Positions 1-21,075 of a DNA stretch of 64,000 bases are shown here, piece after piece (position 1 is the first letter of the stretch; each line of letters opens with the position of its first letter). The notes below the pieces were generated by a model, which saw only the letters and a list, made by a program, of their open reading frames with translations, was not told the DNA's origin and did not search any database. The stretch is from Achatina immaculata (Eukaryota > Mollusca > Gastropoda > Stylommatophora > Achatinidae). The stretch spans positions 8,568,459-8,632,458 of the forward strand of contig CM019703.1 of assembly GCA_009760885.1 (NCBI GenBank). Reading direction: 5' to 3'. Made by a program: the position numbers and the translations under genes.

Positions 1-665
1 GGTGAATTATGCCTAAACCGGCTCACACCAGGGGTGAATCTTGAAGGCTACGCATGTCACAGTACCTCTGGTCTAGAGGTCGGTCACGTCCCAAAACACG
101 CCAATACTGGGTTAATATGCCTAAACCGGCTCAATCCAGGGGTGGAAGTCACTAGCGGCGAGGATTCGTCCTCCTGGACAAAAGCTCCGTCCTGGTCACA
201 ACTAGGAAGGGTAGCGGCCACGACCACAAAATGCTGAAGTCGGAGACACTGGACCAGGGCAGTCTAGATAGGCAACCACCTCTCACCCGGCGGGGATGTT
301 TGCGTATCCTAATCACGCTGAGGTTTTCCGGTGAGAAAGTCCAACCCTGGACTGGATGGGCCAACCACCTCTCATCCGGCTAAGATACACTGATATCCTA
401 AACACGTCGAGGTCTTCCGGTGAGAAAGTCCAACTCTAGACTAAACTGGTGCAACGAAAACCACGGTGTCGCGCAATCCACTTCAGAGACCCACCAAGAA
501 TACAGGCTAAAGCCCTGCGTCTGAACCTCTTGTGGTCCTCTCGGGGATCTCGTGTGGTTCTTTCGGGGACCACACAGGAGACCACCTAATGAGGACCACA
601 GGCGTAAATTCAGTAGGATCACAGTGCGTTCTTGGTGGTAGAAGTGACGAAGAAGAAGAAGAAGA
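1..665 (+). mobile_element. Retroposon with (GAA)n 3' tail, copy 1
   Basis: Reads 5' to 3' on the plus strand and ends in GAAGAAGAAGAAGAAG at about 650-665; the 5' end lies outside the window. It shares, in reverse orientation, the whole of the copy at 47601-47949. It also has a duplicated inner module (TCCGGTGAGAAAGTCCAAC at about 330 and 418) and a second duplicated module at the far left (GCCTAAACCGGCTCA at about 11 and 120). No convincing protein was seen. It is a SINE-like or 5'-truncated LINE family that I cannot name. Confidence 0.75.
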
Positions 666-3600
666 CACAACATCCAGTCATCATCTTTCAAAGCAACTTT
701 TCCAGACATGAAACAGAATTGTATGAAAAAAAAAAACAACTGATGAGCAACAGAAGCTGTTTTCTTATATTCTGTGTATTAATATAATGGGTACAAGTAT
801 CATACTTGGGTCAACAATAGAAACCAACAACAATAGCAATGATAATGTTGAACAAATAATAGTATGACATTTCCTGTAGTCCAACAACATTCAATTCTAC
901 ATTCACACAAATTTTCTTTTTTTTTTTTTTAAATAAAAAAAAAAAATGCACAAAGACAGAATGGTTGAAGATACAGAAAGCTTTGTTTTTCTACAATAAT
1001 GAACAACAATACAAATTAATTTGTGTAACTGTACCATAATACCATACACTTTAAATCAGATATTTCACCAGTAATCTTTAGATTGAGGTGAATAATAAAA
1101 ATGTGCTGTTACAAAACATGCTTTGTCTAAATCTTATCTAGGAAAAAAAGCATAAAACCTGTGACAGACTAGATCTGCCCATTATAGAAGCTTAATGTTT
1201 AACATGTGTGCAGGTAGGACAAATGTTTCGTTCTGCCATTTCATTGTCCCCAAATGGCCATAGGTTTCATTCTTCACTGCACATACCCAGGCAATGCCGG
1301 GTACTCTTCTGGCCCATAATGTATAAAACTTAAAGCTTGTGGCATTTGAAAAAGTCTGTAAAATATAAATTTTATAATCAATTAACAAGGATGTGAGGCA
1401 GGAGTAGACCAGTCACTGTGAACTTGCCTTTGATGTATTGACTGTGGAGTGAAGACTCATTAACATTGTGTCCCAGCTGCTGTAGAAATAGGTACCTAAT
1501 ACAGTTGTGTTACAGAAGCCACCTATGAAAATAGAGAACATATCCCTGCAGGGTTAGGCACACTGAACAAGCAGTTGTCAGTGTATTAAAAGAAAATCTT
1601 TGGCAGGATTTTAAACCAAAATTTTGTTTACTTGGCAAATCAACACCATTCACAACCCTGGTATGATCACATGGGAAAAAATGGCTGAAATTACATTAAC
1701 TGTACTTAAACAGTTTGTTGTTCTGGTTTTCAAGTTATAGCACCATGTACTGTCAGTTGAACTTCAGTGGCAAACTCAATAAATCCACCATTCTCAGTGC
1801 CTTGCAATGTCTACTCTTGTGCTTTTAACTCTACAGAAGACCGAATAGTATAAACAGTTGTTCCCTTGTTAAACTTCATGAGCAGTTCTGCTCAGCAAAG
1901 AGTTAATATGACAACACTGTGCTAACTTACAAAACTTTTTAACTACTTTGCTTTGCCACAGTCTTTTGAAACATTACACACTGCCATGTAACATGGTAAC
2001 AAAAAGGCATCTACAATCTTACTTAATCTTGTAACAGTGATGCAAGAAAAAGACAAATTGGCCACAAACAAAAGATTTTTCTCTCATTAATTTACTTTGT
2101 ATGGTTTGATGTTTCTTTTCTTTTTACTTTCAAATTTCTTATCTTTCTACATATAAAACATTCTGCTATCAGATAACAGAACAAATACTCTTAAACCTGA
2201 AAGCAACAAGAACAAACAAAAAAAAAGTTGTTTAATATTTAGCAATACACAAGCATGTCACAAATAACCACATATGCTGCCCACATACTGTTTTAAAATT
2301 CAGTGTGAATGTGCAGCAGTTAAAGGGATACATAGTAAAAATAAGAAATAAACAGAAAAACTAGGTTCACTGTGTGCCATCACTGAAAATCATATACTGA
2401 AAACACATACATATTTTAAATCAAATACAACTGAAGTCAAACACGTATCATATCAAAGGAAAGAGTTCAGGTGACAGATGCCAATGATTGGGAGGCTGAC
2501 GAGTGCACCAAAGTGTGCTTCATATTTTTATTATTTGTACATTTACACATTTTACTCGCAAATTAATATAATAAAGTGAGGGTTTGCTGAAAAGCAATGC
2601 ATTTTTTTTTTTTTTTAACATGGAAACACCTATTGGAGTACAAACTGACATATGCAATGAAATTGTCAGACCTTCCTTAAGGTGTTTTCTCAAATGTCCC
2701 TCCTCTAGGGACCATTAAATTATGGTAGAAATCATTCATTGAAATATGTAACGAGACACGAGTCAGCCTGGATAAAGTGCTGTCTCTAACGTGACAGAAG
2801 TTTTGACTGCAGAAAATGTTTCCGATAATACTTGTCGATGAATCGAAAGCTGTTAGTGGAGAAGAATAATCAGATGTCAGTACCGACTGATTGTTGGACT
2901 GGATATACTTAAGAACACTCAAACAGCAGTACTGTTTGATGTCAGACTGAATGGGCCGAAGGTACCGTGTACAAATCACATCACATCTTATAAAGTTTAT
3001 CAGACATATGATAATAATCTCATTAAATGTTGGATTTCTCAAAAATATCTTATCCGGTGAGTAAATGAATGCAGACAATAGTTTAAATGAATGCAGGCGA
3101 TAGTTTAATTTTGAGTACATGTGTTTCTGTCTTTTTCCTATGGATCTAATTCTTCTTTAATCAAAATAAATTTTTTTTTCACTCAAAAATACTTCCATGT
3201 TTTTCCACTCATAAAGTGCTATTTTTAACACTTCATCTTCTGTCCACTCCCCCACAATAAATAACAAAAAAGTTCCGCTTCTTTTTAACTCTTACATGAG
3301 TAATTAAAAAATTGTTCAATTTTTCATTTTCAATGTCACTATTTTAAAATTCTGTTCTAAATTAATAATTAATCTCAATTTCTTATCATTCTCTCAAGTG
3401 TTATGAAACTCATATTTCAATGTACTCTAACAGGTGTGATTTAAATCTGCGTACACCTTGGCAAGGATAATAAATGTTAATCTTGCCAAATATTCTGTTT
3501 CTTGTTACATATGTCAAAAAAAAAAATCTAAAACATCTCTATTAAATATGACCACATATGAATGACAAGTGAAAAAAAAGTGCACCACAGTCAAATGTTT

Positions 3601-5222
3601 GCAGTCAGTGACCTCCATCTTAAAGGCAACAAAGAAGTTCACTAATGCTGCACTGTGCACCCCTTCCTTAAGCTGCAAAAGTAGCGCAAAATACCAGCTT
3701 TAAAACTTTTCACTTCTAACAGCAGTATATAGAAAAAGGGAAACCAAAAATAATGATGATGACGATGATGATGATGACTAGTTAACTTGGCATATAAAAA
3801 TCACTTGCATGCACAAATGCAGCCACTTCAAACTGGCGCACATAATCATTCATCAATCTTCCCCACAGAATGAATTATTTTTTTGGCCTGACCATAACAT
3901 GAAATGGTACTAGAAACCGCAAGAAAATTATACAGAATGTTGACCACAGAAATTTCTCTCTTTATTAAATCACATTTTGAAAACAATTCTGGTCTACCGA
4001 CACACTACAAGGGAATTTCGTGTGTGAAAATTTTCAAAAACTTTCAAGAAACAAAAATGTTCCTTCTTTTAACCCTCCCATATCCTACGTCAAGGATTTA
4101 GTAGAACACCCAGTTTTGGCATTCTAATCTATGCCAAAAAATTTCTTAGTTTTCTCATGTAACTAGTTCATGTATTATTTTAATTTCACATAATGAGAAC
4201 ATAAGGAAAATGCAAACTAAAATAATACACGTGCGTGAAGCTGTACTGGATTCACATCACAACATTCGCTTTCAGAAAATGGACAGGAAAGGATTAAAAC
4301 AACAGTTTCTACAGCATCTGCCTGCAAAGCAAGGCCTGTCTGAGTTACAAGTTATATCAAACTGTCTGCGTTCTGTACAGCAAACAGGATAATAATGTGA
4401 AAATGAGCTCAATATATTTGGATGGGACTGAGATTTGAGTTGAAAACGGACATAAGAATGTATGCTCCTACCGCTGCAAACTTCAAACAGCCACTGACCG
4501 AATATAACTAGACGCTGCTTGAAAGAAATGAGTCATTCTGCAAGTGTTGCTGACTCCATTAAATCATAAATTCAGCACAAATCACTTTTTCTCCTCAAAT
4601 CCATCGTTTTATCATTACCCTGATCAACTATTTTGACATTAAACTAAAAATATCATAATAAAACATTACAATGATAACATATTAACATAATACCAACATT
4701 ACCTACAGTTGTCAATAATGGCAATCACATTTTTTTTTTGTAATAAAATTACATTCAGCAGCCTAAACTGATAATAAAAAGTTAGTGTTAACATTACATT
4801 CAGCTGCCAATATTGCTGGCAAAACTTTAGCATAAGTAATACATTCACTTTTCAAGAATGATAGTAAAACGTTTTTTAGCAGTTCTGATGGTAAGGGCAG
4901 TAACAACTTTGGTGCAAAAGTATAAAATGAAGTTTTATGGATAATTAAGATTACGGTATCTAGAGTTCTGCACAAATGTCTTAATTACTATTAATGTATT
5001 ACTTAATATTAATGTTTGCTTGTAAAACAGAAATTCTTTGTTAAATGCAATAATTGGCTTTCTATGTCACCTGCACTTTCCTGGTCAAACATTTTCAGAC
5101 ATTATCTTTACAACACCTGCTCCTGAACTTTTCCTCTAAATTATTCTTGTGTTCTAATTTATCTACTTCTGCACTGAAAAAAAAAAATCCTTCAGAAACA
5201 AAACGAAATTTATGACCTATTT

Positions 5223-5494
5223 CAGAGGTGTCCATCTGACAGCCTTCAAGGGCTTTTTGTGGTATTCGAAATTATCATCAAAATATAACTTATCTGAATT
5301 AACATTTTCTTTTCTCTTCAAAATGTTTTTTTTTAAATTTACGTCCTGAAAAACCAATTAAATGCAATCAATTCCCCTTTACTCCACAGCTGTCACTTTT
5401 CTCTCGAATTTTATTTAAGCTGCCAAAAATTAGTTATCTAGATGTGCCCGCCCACAACTGTGGCCCTAGAGTTCACTGAATTTGGACACCCCTG
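5223..5494. mobile_element. hAT-like MITE relic
   Basis: The left end CAGAGGTGTCCA and the right end, reverse complemented, CAGGGGTGTCCAAA form inverted termini about 272 bp apart. CAGGGGTGTCCAAA is a common hAT (Charlie-like) terminus. No clear 8-bp duplication is left, so the insertion is probably old. Confidence 0.6.
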
Positions 5495-6229
5495 GTCTGT
5501 TCGGTTTGAAATTATCATACAAGTGCAATAAAGTGTATTGCGTTTTTTTTAATGAAACTTTAATATAGGTTACTAATCTGGCAAATTTCCCTTCATATCT
5601 TAATAAGAACATACCATATATAGCCAGAAACTTGTCAGACTACCATGCGAGCCCTATGTGATGTTTAACGGCACGGGAAGGATGTAAGATACGTAGCCGG
5701 GAAACATCTGCAGGAAGTGTTACTGCAATGATCAATAATCGCAAACTATGATTTCTTTCCTTCTTAGTGGAATAGCTACAGTTGTTAATATTCCCTGTTG
5801 TATATACCATTAACAATAATAATAATCATTAATGTTAATTAATGTGTATGTGTACATGGTGTAAGGTTTATTTTTTAAAAATTTTTAAAAAAAACAAACA
5901 AAAGCAAAAAAAAAAAAAAAAACTAATGAAGACTGATAACCACACTGTTTATTCAGCAGTTTTCATTTCTGTACAAATTATACTGAAATAACAATGATAT
6001 ACAAAACAGAAGAACTTACAAGTATGCTCAAAAATAATTTTTTTTTTTCTTCTCTTTCATGTTATGAAGACAATATGGGTAAAACTCTTCTTCGAAAACA
6101 AGATGACTCATTTTGAATTATTGCATTTTTCAAACACACAAGTCAACTCTTGTATGATTATGTTCATTCTGTTTTTAGTGCATGCTTTTTTAACCTTAAC
6201 TTTTAAATTAATGCATTCATTATCTGTAA

Positions 6230-6530
6230 AGATCTACTGTTATGTTCTTATTTTTTCCCCCCAATTCTTTACCAGTGAAGATTTACTGTTATATTCTTTA
6301 CCTGTGAATATCTACTATTATATTATTGACTATTCTTTGCTCCATTTTTTTTTAACCTGTAAAAAATCTACCACAGTATTTCTCACTATTCTTTGCTCCA
6401 TTCTTTATCTGTTAAAAAAAAAAAATGTATATTTTTCATTATTCTTTACCTGTGAAGATTTACTACTATATTCCCCATTATTCTTTGCTCAACTCTTTAC
6501 CCGTAAAGACAACTGTTACATTCTTCCTTA
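6230..6530. repeat. Degenerate tandem repeat, T-rich
   Basis: Imperfect units around ATTCTTTACCTGTGAAGAT and TATTCTTTGCTCCATTC, spaced 40-70 bp. The 196-codon open stretch over it is a by-product of its low complexity. Confidence 0.6.
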
Positions 6531-9517
6531 TTATTTTATTCAACTAGGGAATACAGATACAGGCATTTTATTTTATACACACCTCTACCCTCATTTTATC
6601 AAGTGCATGTTCTCTATTTTCTATCTTAATTTCTTAGCAGAAATCTATCACTAAATTCAGTTACAACATAAATTGTTTCAGAGCTCATGTTTTGCTTCTC
6701 TCTTCCTTATTTTTGCACTACTTAAGATTTACTTTAACACGTAATACCAACTTTTCTTTCTTTCTTTAACAAAAAAAAAAAAAAAAGAGATAACACGCTC
6801 TGGAGTATGTCTTGTGTATTCAACTATCATCTAATTATCCCCCCTCCCCCCTCCAGATTCACCGATTGACTGAAAAACTTGATGCCACAGCATCTTATTA
6901 GTTGCCAGATTGGAAAAAAACTCACAAAATCAAAGCAGATACTTCAATATTTTGGCTTTATTTTTATTTATTCATTCTTTTAAGTTGAAAAAAAAAATGG
7001 AAGATTTTTATGAACAAAGGAAGAAAACTGGATGTAAATATGAACAGCAAATACTATATGTTGTTTATCAGCACAATTTAAAATCAGCAGGGAACAAACG
7101 CAGTTGTTTAAAATTAAGCAGTTTCCTCCCTCCCCCCTCCCTCCCCCCTTTTGTATATAAATGAAATTGGAAGAACAAAAAAATGTATGCCAATCTGCTG
7201 TCATAACATACAGAACAGGCAATAATGAGCTGACTGTATGTTAAATTTATTACAAAATCACTTCTGATAACATAGCATTATTTCTATACACTCATACTTT
7301 AAAATGCACCATTCTGCATACAAATGAAAATATTCAGTTTCATGCCATCCAAAAGCAAGTAAACAATAAGAAAAACTGGCTGTTGACTTTAAAAAAAAAA
7401 AAAACCAATTTCCAAAACAAAAAAAACGTAATTTTTGGAAAGAAAAAATAATCATACATTAAGCATTATAATAATCATGAAATACAGTTTTTTAAAATGT
7501 ATTGGATTAATTAAAACAAAAAACAAAGACCCACATTCTATACTAAAATTAATCTCACACTGAAAATGTTAGGAGTATTATATCCACCATCCGAGGTGCT
7601 CTACATTTCTTCGATGAGAACTGTTCTACAGAATTATGTATTTTTTTACACATTACAAAGATTCTTACTTAATGTTCAAGCGGCAGGCTGTGACTGGGAC
7701 TTGGTCACTGTCATTAAAAAAAAAAAAAATCTACTTTTCAAGAGGTTCTGGAAGCATCTATCCAACAGCTTCTGCCCTTTCAGATGCAGGATGCAGACAC
7801 AGTGACCCATTAGTGGATTATATGGATCTGCGCATGCTGGTCATCTCTAGAATACACGTTCTGGTGCCTACTGTGGATTCTCACATGAATTATATCACAC
7901 AGGAAAAACAGAGATCCTCACCTTGTCACCCAGGCCACATAAGGGAAACAGCATACATGCTCATATACTCGATCTGCTGACACCTTAAATGTCTGTGTTT
8001 TAGGGAACCCTTTCACTCCTCTGCTTCAGAAAGACACAGGCATCTTTTAAACCAACTGAGATAAACTCCACTGGGGGGGACTCCAACCAAAAACCACTGC
8101 ATCAGCCACAACTAAATCCCCTGATGCCAACACATCACAATCGTAACAAGACTGGGAGATGAATGAAATGATGACACCGAATATACTGGTAATTCAGACA
8201 CTCTGGATCACTTTAACTGTGATTCAGACATTCCAAATGACACTGATCATGATTCTGACAAAATGAACCACATTAACAAACATGGCAGCTGTAATTGCCA
8301 TGTTCTAATTACCTGTATGTTCTAATTACCTGAATGTTCTAATTACCTGAATATCCACTGAATCAAGCAATCCCCAATGTTCACGTTTACTTGACCTATT
8401 CCCAAGAAACAGCTCTTTTAAGTAACTACAGACAGGAACAGAACAGAAACAACTACAGCCCCTTCCCTTCATCTTGAGAGACTACCTGCTGCAACTCTTG
8501 GTCCATCTAACCAGAAACACACGTTGATACAACTTTCTGCTGATGTATCATTACTTCTTATTCACCCACAGATTCACGGGAATAATCATTTTTCAAGATT
8601 CTAAACTTAAATAACAATAAACTATACAAAAAAAAAAAGAAGTTAGCCACCTCGCAAATTTCCTTCGAAATTTCTAGTTCAAGTCTAGTAACTCTCGAGT
8701 AGTAATAGGATCCATCAACATTAATGCCACCTTTTATGAATTATTTTTTTTTCCATTAATAATAAACACTGCTTAGCAACAAACCTTTTAAAAAAAAAAA
8801 TGCACTCACTGGCAAATGAAAAGCAAAAAATTGGTATAAAACATTCAAATATACAATACTAATACAGTGATAATACAACATAACAGATATTAAAATAATG
8901 TAACAGAAATATAACATATAAGATACAAACAGAATACAAACAAACAAAAAAATAATAAAATAAAATGGGGTGGGTGACAGGGGGGTGGGAGACCTCATAA
9001 ATCTTATTTGTTTAATAACCACAGATAAATATGTGTAATAATCATGACATATTATTTTGGTAGCAAAATTGTAATACTGTGAGGAAAGAAGAGAGGTGAA
9101 GCCAGCACAAAAAGCCCAGCTCCGAACATTTTCACAGGCAAACTCTTAAACAGATACATATGAGCTGTGTACCAGTGCACTTTGTCAACAGTACGATCTC
9201 TTTACAGATACAACCCTTCCTGACACACATTTTGGCTTTTTAATTTACAACTTCATCTAGCTATTTCATTTCACTTTACACTTTTTATTTTTTTTTTTAT
9301 TAGCTTTCATGACAGCCTGGTTGCAATCTGAAACTTTAACAAAGGAAATGATTTATAACGGAACCAATAGTTCACTTGAATGAAGTATAGCTTCCAGTAT
9401 ATTTTTTAATAATAATGTTAGAAATCCAAATGGTCAACTAAGCAAAAATGGGGACAATTAAAATCTAAAGGATTCCTGCAGAATTTCGTTTATGGTATAA
9501 AAAAAAAAAGTTGTTTT

Positions 9518-9577
9518 CGGGGTGGGGGGGGTGGTGGTGGTGGTGGTGGTGGTGGTGGTGGTGTGTGTGTGTGTGGG
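9518..9577. repeat. G-rich microsatellite (GGT)n(GT)n
   Basis: A run of G followed by about 10 GGT and 6 GT units. Confidence 0.95.
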
Positions 9578-12529
9578 TGAAGAGAATTCCAAGTACAGTT
9601 TTGGTGTTCAAGTTAATTTAAATGTTTTATAAGGATCAAAAAAAGAAAAAGAACATAATCAAATTTTTTTTTTCCTTTCAAAATCATGAATATTTTTTTT
9701 TTGGTTTGTTTCAAATTCATCATTTTTTAAAAAATAAATCTAAAAATAAATTTTGGTAAAATTCCAAGTGAAAGAAAAATCTGTAAAAGTTTTTCAGTTA
9801 TTATTTAGGGCTGCCTAATCTCGGTATCATATTTCAGCCAAACCATAATTTCCAAGCAACGATAGGAAAGGGTGAGTGAGGAAACAAACCAACGACCCAA
9901 AATTCTGAAATCAAAGGCAACACACTATACAAAATTTAATTATTCACTGATCAGCTTTCATGTATCTGTGTAATCCAGGGCAGCTCATGCTGAAGATCCA
10001 GCCGAGTAAAGATCTCATTAAAGCTGAACTTCAGGAAACAAAACATCCTCCTCCTACTTCTATGGAAGTTTGGATCCAAAGGGTTAAACATCCCCCCCAT
10101 ATACGTGTGTATATAGATATATATACACTCCTGCTTCATGCAACACAAGCTGTACATTTCAGCGTGTTTTGGAAAGCATATTAATCTACAGAGAAACTCC
10201 AAGGATCATAAGTTAATGTCCGGGCTCACATATTCACCAGCAGAACAAGGACTGTATCTGCACAAGTATCACAAGTGTGAGCACGCAGATATCGACAAAA
10301 CATATCACATGGTCTGAAAATAGGAGGTGCTCAATTCACAGATTCACCACAAAAAAAAAAAAACAAAACAAAAAACAATATTACTTGGGAACAGAATATA
10401 TCTCAGCAGGAATCACAACAGCCACATGGTGTACAAATGCTTTAAAAAAAAAAAAAAAAGTAAAGTAATAAAATAACATTACAAGTGAACTACAGGTAGG
10501 AGAGGTGTGTTACAATAGGGCAATTCGTCTGGAAGCATTTAAAATAAACACAGCAATATTACACTGAATGTTTCATTATTTTTTGAGACAATTAATCAAC
10601 AAAACTCAATCTTCCTTCGATGTATAGGGAAAACATTTAAGATCACCAGTTAACTCACTCATTCGCTGTGCTGCCATTCAATTCATTTTTGCACCATATG
10701 CAGCATCCTTCAGTCATTCTGGATTAAAGCTTTACAAGCCAAATGTTACGCAGCTCCAGTCTACAGCCAATAGAAGGACACAATATACAAACTTCAACAT
10801 TACAGCTTAATATTTTCTGCAATTAAATATGTTTTAAACCAAAAAAAAATAATGAAAACTGGCTATAGCCTGTAACACTGGAGAATGTCTGACTACCTTT
10901 AAAAGCTTCATCGTAAACACAGTGCATCGTCATACATCTTGGTTGCCATGCCATATCCCATGCTGTCATAAAAGTTTTCACACTAGGGAAAGGAGTCCGC
11001 TTTAAATAAACTTCAATAAAACTTTTTTTTTTTCATTACAATCAATTAAAATTTCCTTAAAAATTTGTACAGCTAAAGTGACCGTCACAAACTGGTTGAC
11101 GACTTCATGATTAAAGAATCTCACTGTATATTATATTAATAATATATTGTCGAAAATATAGATTTTACTACTTTTATAATTATCTTTTTTTCAGCACAAA
11201 ATGATGGCTTATGTCCTGTTATGATATCTCATGCAATTTATTTCTCTTTCTTATGCCGAGGTGACTTTTTTTTTTTTTTCACTACAAAAAGGCACCTTAT
11301 AATATTCAGCTCAATTTATTTGTTCCCTTTCTAAATCTTGTGAGATGAATACATTTTCTTATGCCATTTCTTATACTGTTGTTGCCTGATCAGCTGATTC
11401 TCTGTAATTCTTATGTCATATAACAGCCTATATGCTCCCCTGGTTACGCTGCAGCAATGATGCTTTTCATTTTTTTTTTTAAAAGTTATGAGAAGTTCTG
11501 TAAATTGCAACTGGTTCTAATGTCTCTTATTAATCTCTCATACGAATATCACCGATTTTAATCTCCACATAGTTCTGATTCTTAAATTCCTCAAATGGCT
11601 GTGATTAATTTTATACGCCCATGTCATTTTAAATTAAAATATTTCATTTCTCAAAGTGACAAAATATCAAAAATGGTGAAAAAGCATATTTCGATACATA
11701 CTCAATGTCTGGATAAAAATAATATGACCTATATTTCGACATGTTATTTTACAAAAACTCATATCACCACATTCATCACTCAATCAATGATTATTTACAA
11801 TTCATCCTTATTGAAACACACTCACACATAAAAATTAGTATGATAAAATTCAACCAAGTCTGCACAAGTTTTGCGCCCAACTTTGTACTGGAAATGATGG
11901 AAAGACCATGTGTTAGGTATAAAAATGGTTGTACAGAACTGAAGATTTTGTTTTAAGAAACACTTTACAAAATGTACAAATAAATAACACACTAAAATAA
12001 CCAGTCTTCGGCCACCATCTCACAATCCGTCAAATCTAATATCCAGGCTTCACAGGTTTTGACGAATTATAACACAAGAAAAAAAAAAAAAAGAAATGAA
12101 TTAGCTTAAACCTCCAAGGCACATTTTCAACTTGGCATTAACCATCTATCAATAACCATTATATTCTATGCAACACAATGGCAAAAACTGCTGAACAATT
12201 AAAAAAAAAACCTGTTGTAAATTAGAACAAAAGCAGTTTACCAGCGAATAATATGGTGAAGTGGCAGTATAAAATTCAGTTTGGAAGATTCAGTGAAAGA
12301 AAAACAAAACCTACAAAAACATTCACTGATTTTTAAAACTAAGTAACCTCAGAAACAAAATCTGCAGAATTTTTTTTTTTAGAAGTAGTTCAGGTAAAAT
12401 GAAAGGGCATTCACTCTTACTGCAAGTGACTAAAACTTCCACAATGGTTTAGCATTACTGTTCCTTATTCCTTAATATATATTTACATCTGGATGCACTT
12501 TATCAAGGGCTCTTAACCATGGGTAGTGA

Positions 12530-12900
12530 ATGACTGGGGTATGGGACTCAGTCATTCATATGTCCCTTGCGGAACTTTGCCTCCCTGACAGCTCTCCTGT
12601 AGGCCTCTCCGTTGTGAGCAAGATGCCCTGCTGCCGACGCGTCCATTCGCAGATCAACGACGTCTTGCAGCCATCTTCACCTTGGTCTTTCTCTTTCTTT
12701 TTCCCATTATGTACCCTTCAAGACTGTCTTCTTTAAATTTTCATGACATATAATATGTCCAAAATACTTCCAAGTTTTCTTTGTTTAATCTTCCTTAGTA
12801 GCTAACCATCTTCAACATTAAGTTCTTGTAGTATGGATATATTTGTTTTTTTTGTGTCCATGATATTTGAAGGAATCAACAGATTCAAATTTCCTTTCAA
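12530..12900 (-). mobile_element. Non-LTR retrotransposon 3' end (RT C-terminal tail), degenerate
   Basis: Aligns with 60245-60610 over about 350 bp in the same orientation (GAACTTTGCCTCCCT, GTTGTGAGCAAGATGCCCTG, CATCTTGCAGCC-type blocks). In the better copy the minus strand encodes the GRPRRRW..DIVDDL...HNREAYRRAVR tail that follows the reverse transcriptase of many LINEs. Only the tail and 3' UTR are present here, with frame breaks. Confidence 0.8.
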
Positions 12901-13909
12901 CTGTTTTGTTTCTCTCTATCCTTATGTAAAAATAAAAACCAAGCTACTATTATCTGATGATTATTTCAACAGTTCTGTGGCTTGGGTATGGAGACGCATG
13001 GGCAGTCCACTGGCACTGTATAAAAGTTAAGAATCCCCCCCCCCCCTGAACTATATTATTCAGACGACAAAATGGACACACTGATAATTAACCGAGGTCA
13101 AACAGATCGAGCACACCTGAAGACAATTAAGACAGCCCAGTTCCATGACAGAACTCAATGGTGAGTCCTTGTTGATGGGCTGTCCCCGAGATAGGGGTTT
13201 AAAAAAAAAAAAAAGGCGAGAAAGGAAGGAATTGCTAACCACATGTAAGTATTCTTATTAATAAAAGAACTAATCAGTCTAATAAAATACTTTTTTTTTT
13301 TTTCAAATTAAGAAAAAAAAGAAAATGCAAAAGGTTTCAGTTATCACAGCCATGTTGTTTACTGTACATTTCTCAAGTGCAGATATACAGACTCTCTAAA
13401 TATCTGTTATCACCTCCTGATGTTTTATATTTTTTTACATACATTATTTTATAAGTATATAAATAGATCGTTTTTTTAAATCACACAACTTTTCTTTTTT
13501 TGCGCATTCTCGATGTGCATGAAACGCCTTCCATACACGCAGACCAAAGTAAAGCTTTCGTAGTCTGAAACTGAGACCATTATTGTCTCGCTGATATAAT
13601 TATTATCTTGTGAACTAAAACGAAAAAAACAAAATCTCTTACAAATGGCAACATTTCTGTTTTTGTTAGAAGACACGGGCAACTTAATGTAATATAAAAA
13701 AAAAAAAAAATAATCACAATCTCCTTCAGCCAGAATAGAAATGTCTGCAGGTTGGTTTTAGACTACTTCAAGCCTTCAACCTTTGTTTAATATGATGGCC
13801 TCCAAAAGTTGATGCCAATGCCGAAGCCTGCAAGAAGCGAGAGCATAAAAGGTTCTCTCAACTACCCAAGACACAGGCATCTGGGAAATGTAGACATGCA
13901 ACGTCCAAG

Positions 13910-13915
13910 TTTATT
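13910..13915 (-). promoter_or_regulatory. Candidate proximal poly(A) signal of the KLF gene
   Basis: AATAAA on the minus strand (TTTATT on the plus strand), 29 nt after the stop codon. If used it gives a very short 3' UTR. Many further AATAAA copies lie in the AT-rich DNA beyond, so it may be ignored in favour of distal sites. Confidence 0.3.
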
Positions 13916-13944
13916 CACTGAAAGCATGCAACGCATCATGGCTG

Positions 13945-21060
<7,116 letters not shown>

Positions 21061-21075
21061 TCTTTCTTCAAGTTG

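Larger units (their letters stand above)
700..13909 (-). other. AT-rich, repeat-poor DNA downstream of KLF; possible long 3' UTR
   Basis: I find no coding exon here. The apparent open stretches are short and low in complexity (A/T runs). Clean minisatellite arrays and SINEs, common in the rest of the window, are nearly absent. Exceptions are a hAT-like relic (5223-5494), a degenerate T-rich tandem (6230-6530), a GGT/GT microsatellite (9518-9577) and a LINE tail (12530-12900). The DNA lies downstream of the KLF stop on the same strand, so a long 3' UTR is possible. Vertebrate KLF12 is known for one of several kilobases. No transcript evidence is available. Confidence 0.35.

Noticed and set aside
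6064..6654. 196-codon Phe/Leu-rich frame
   Set aside because: T-rich degenerate tandem DNA; no splice sites and no domain.
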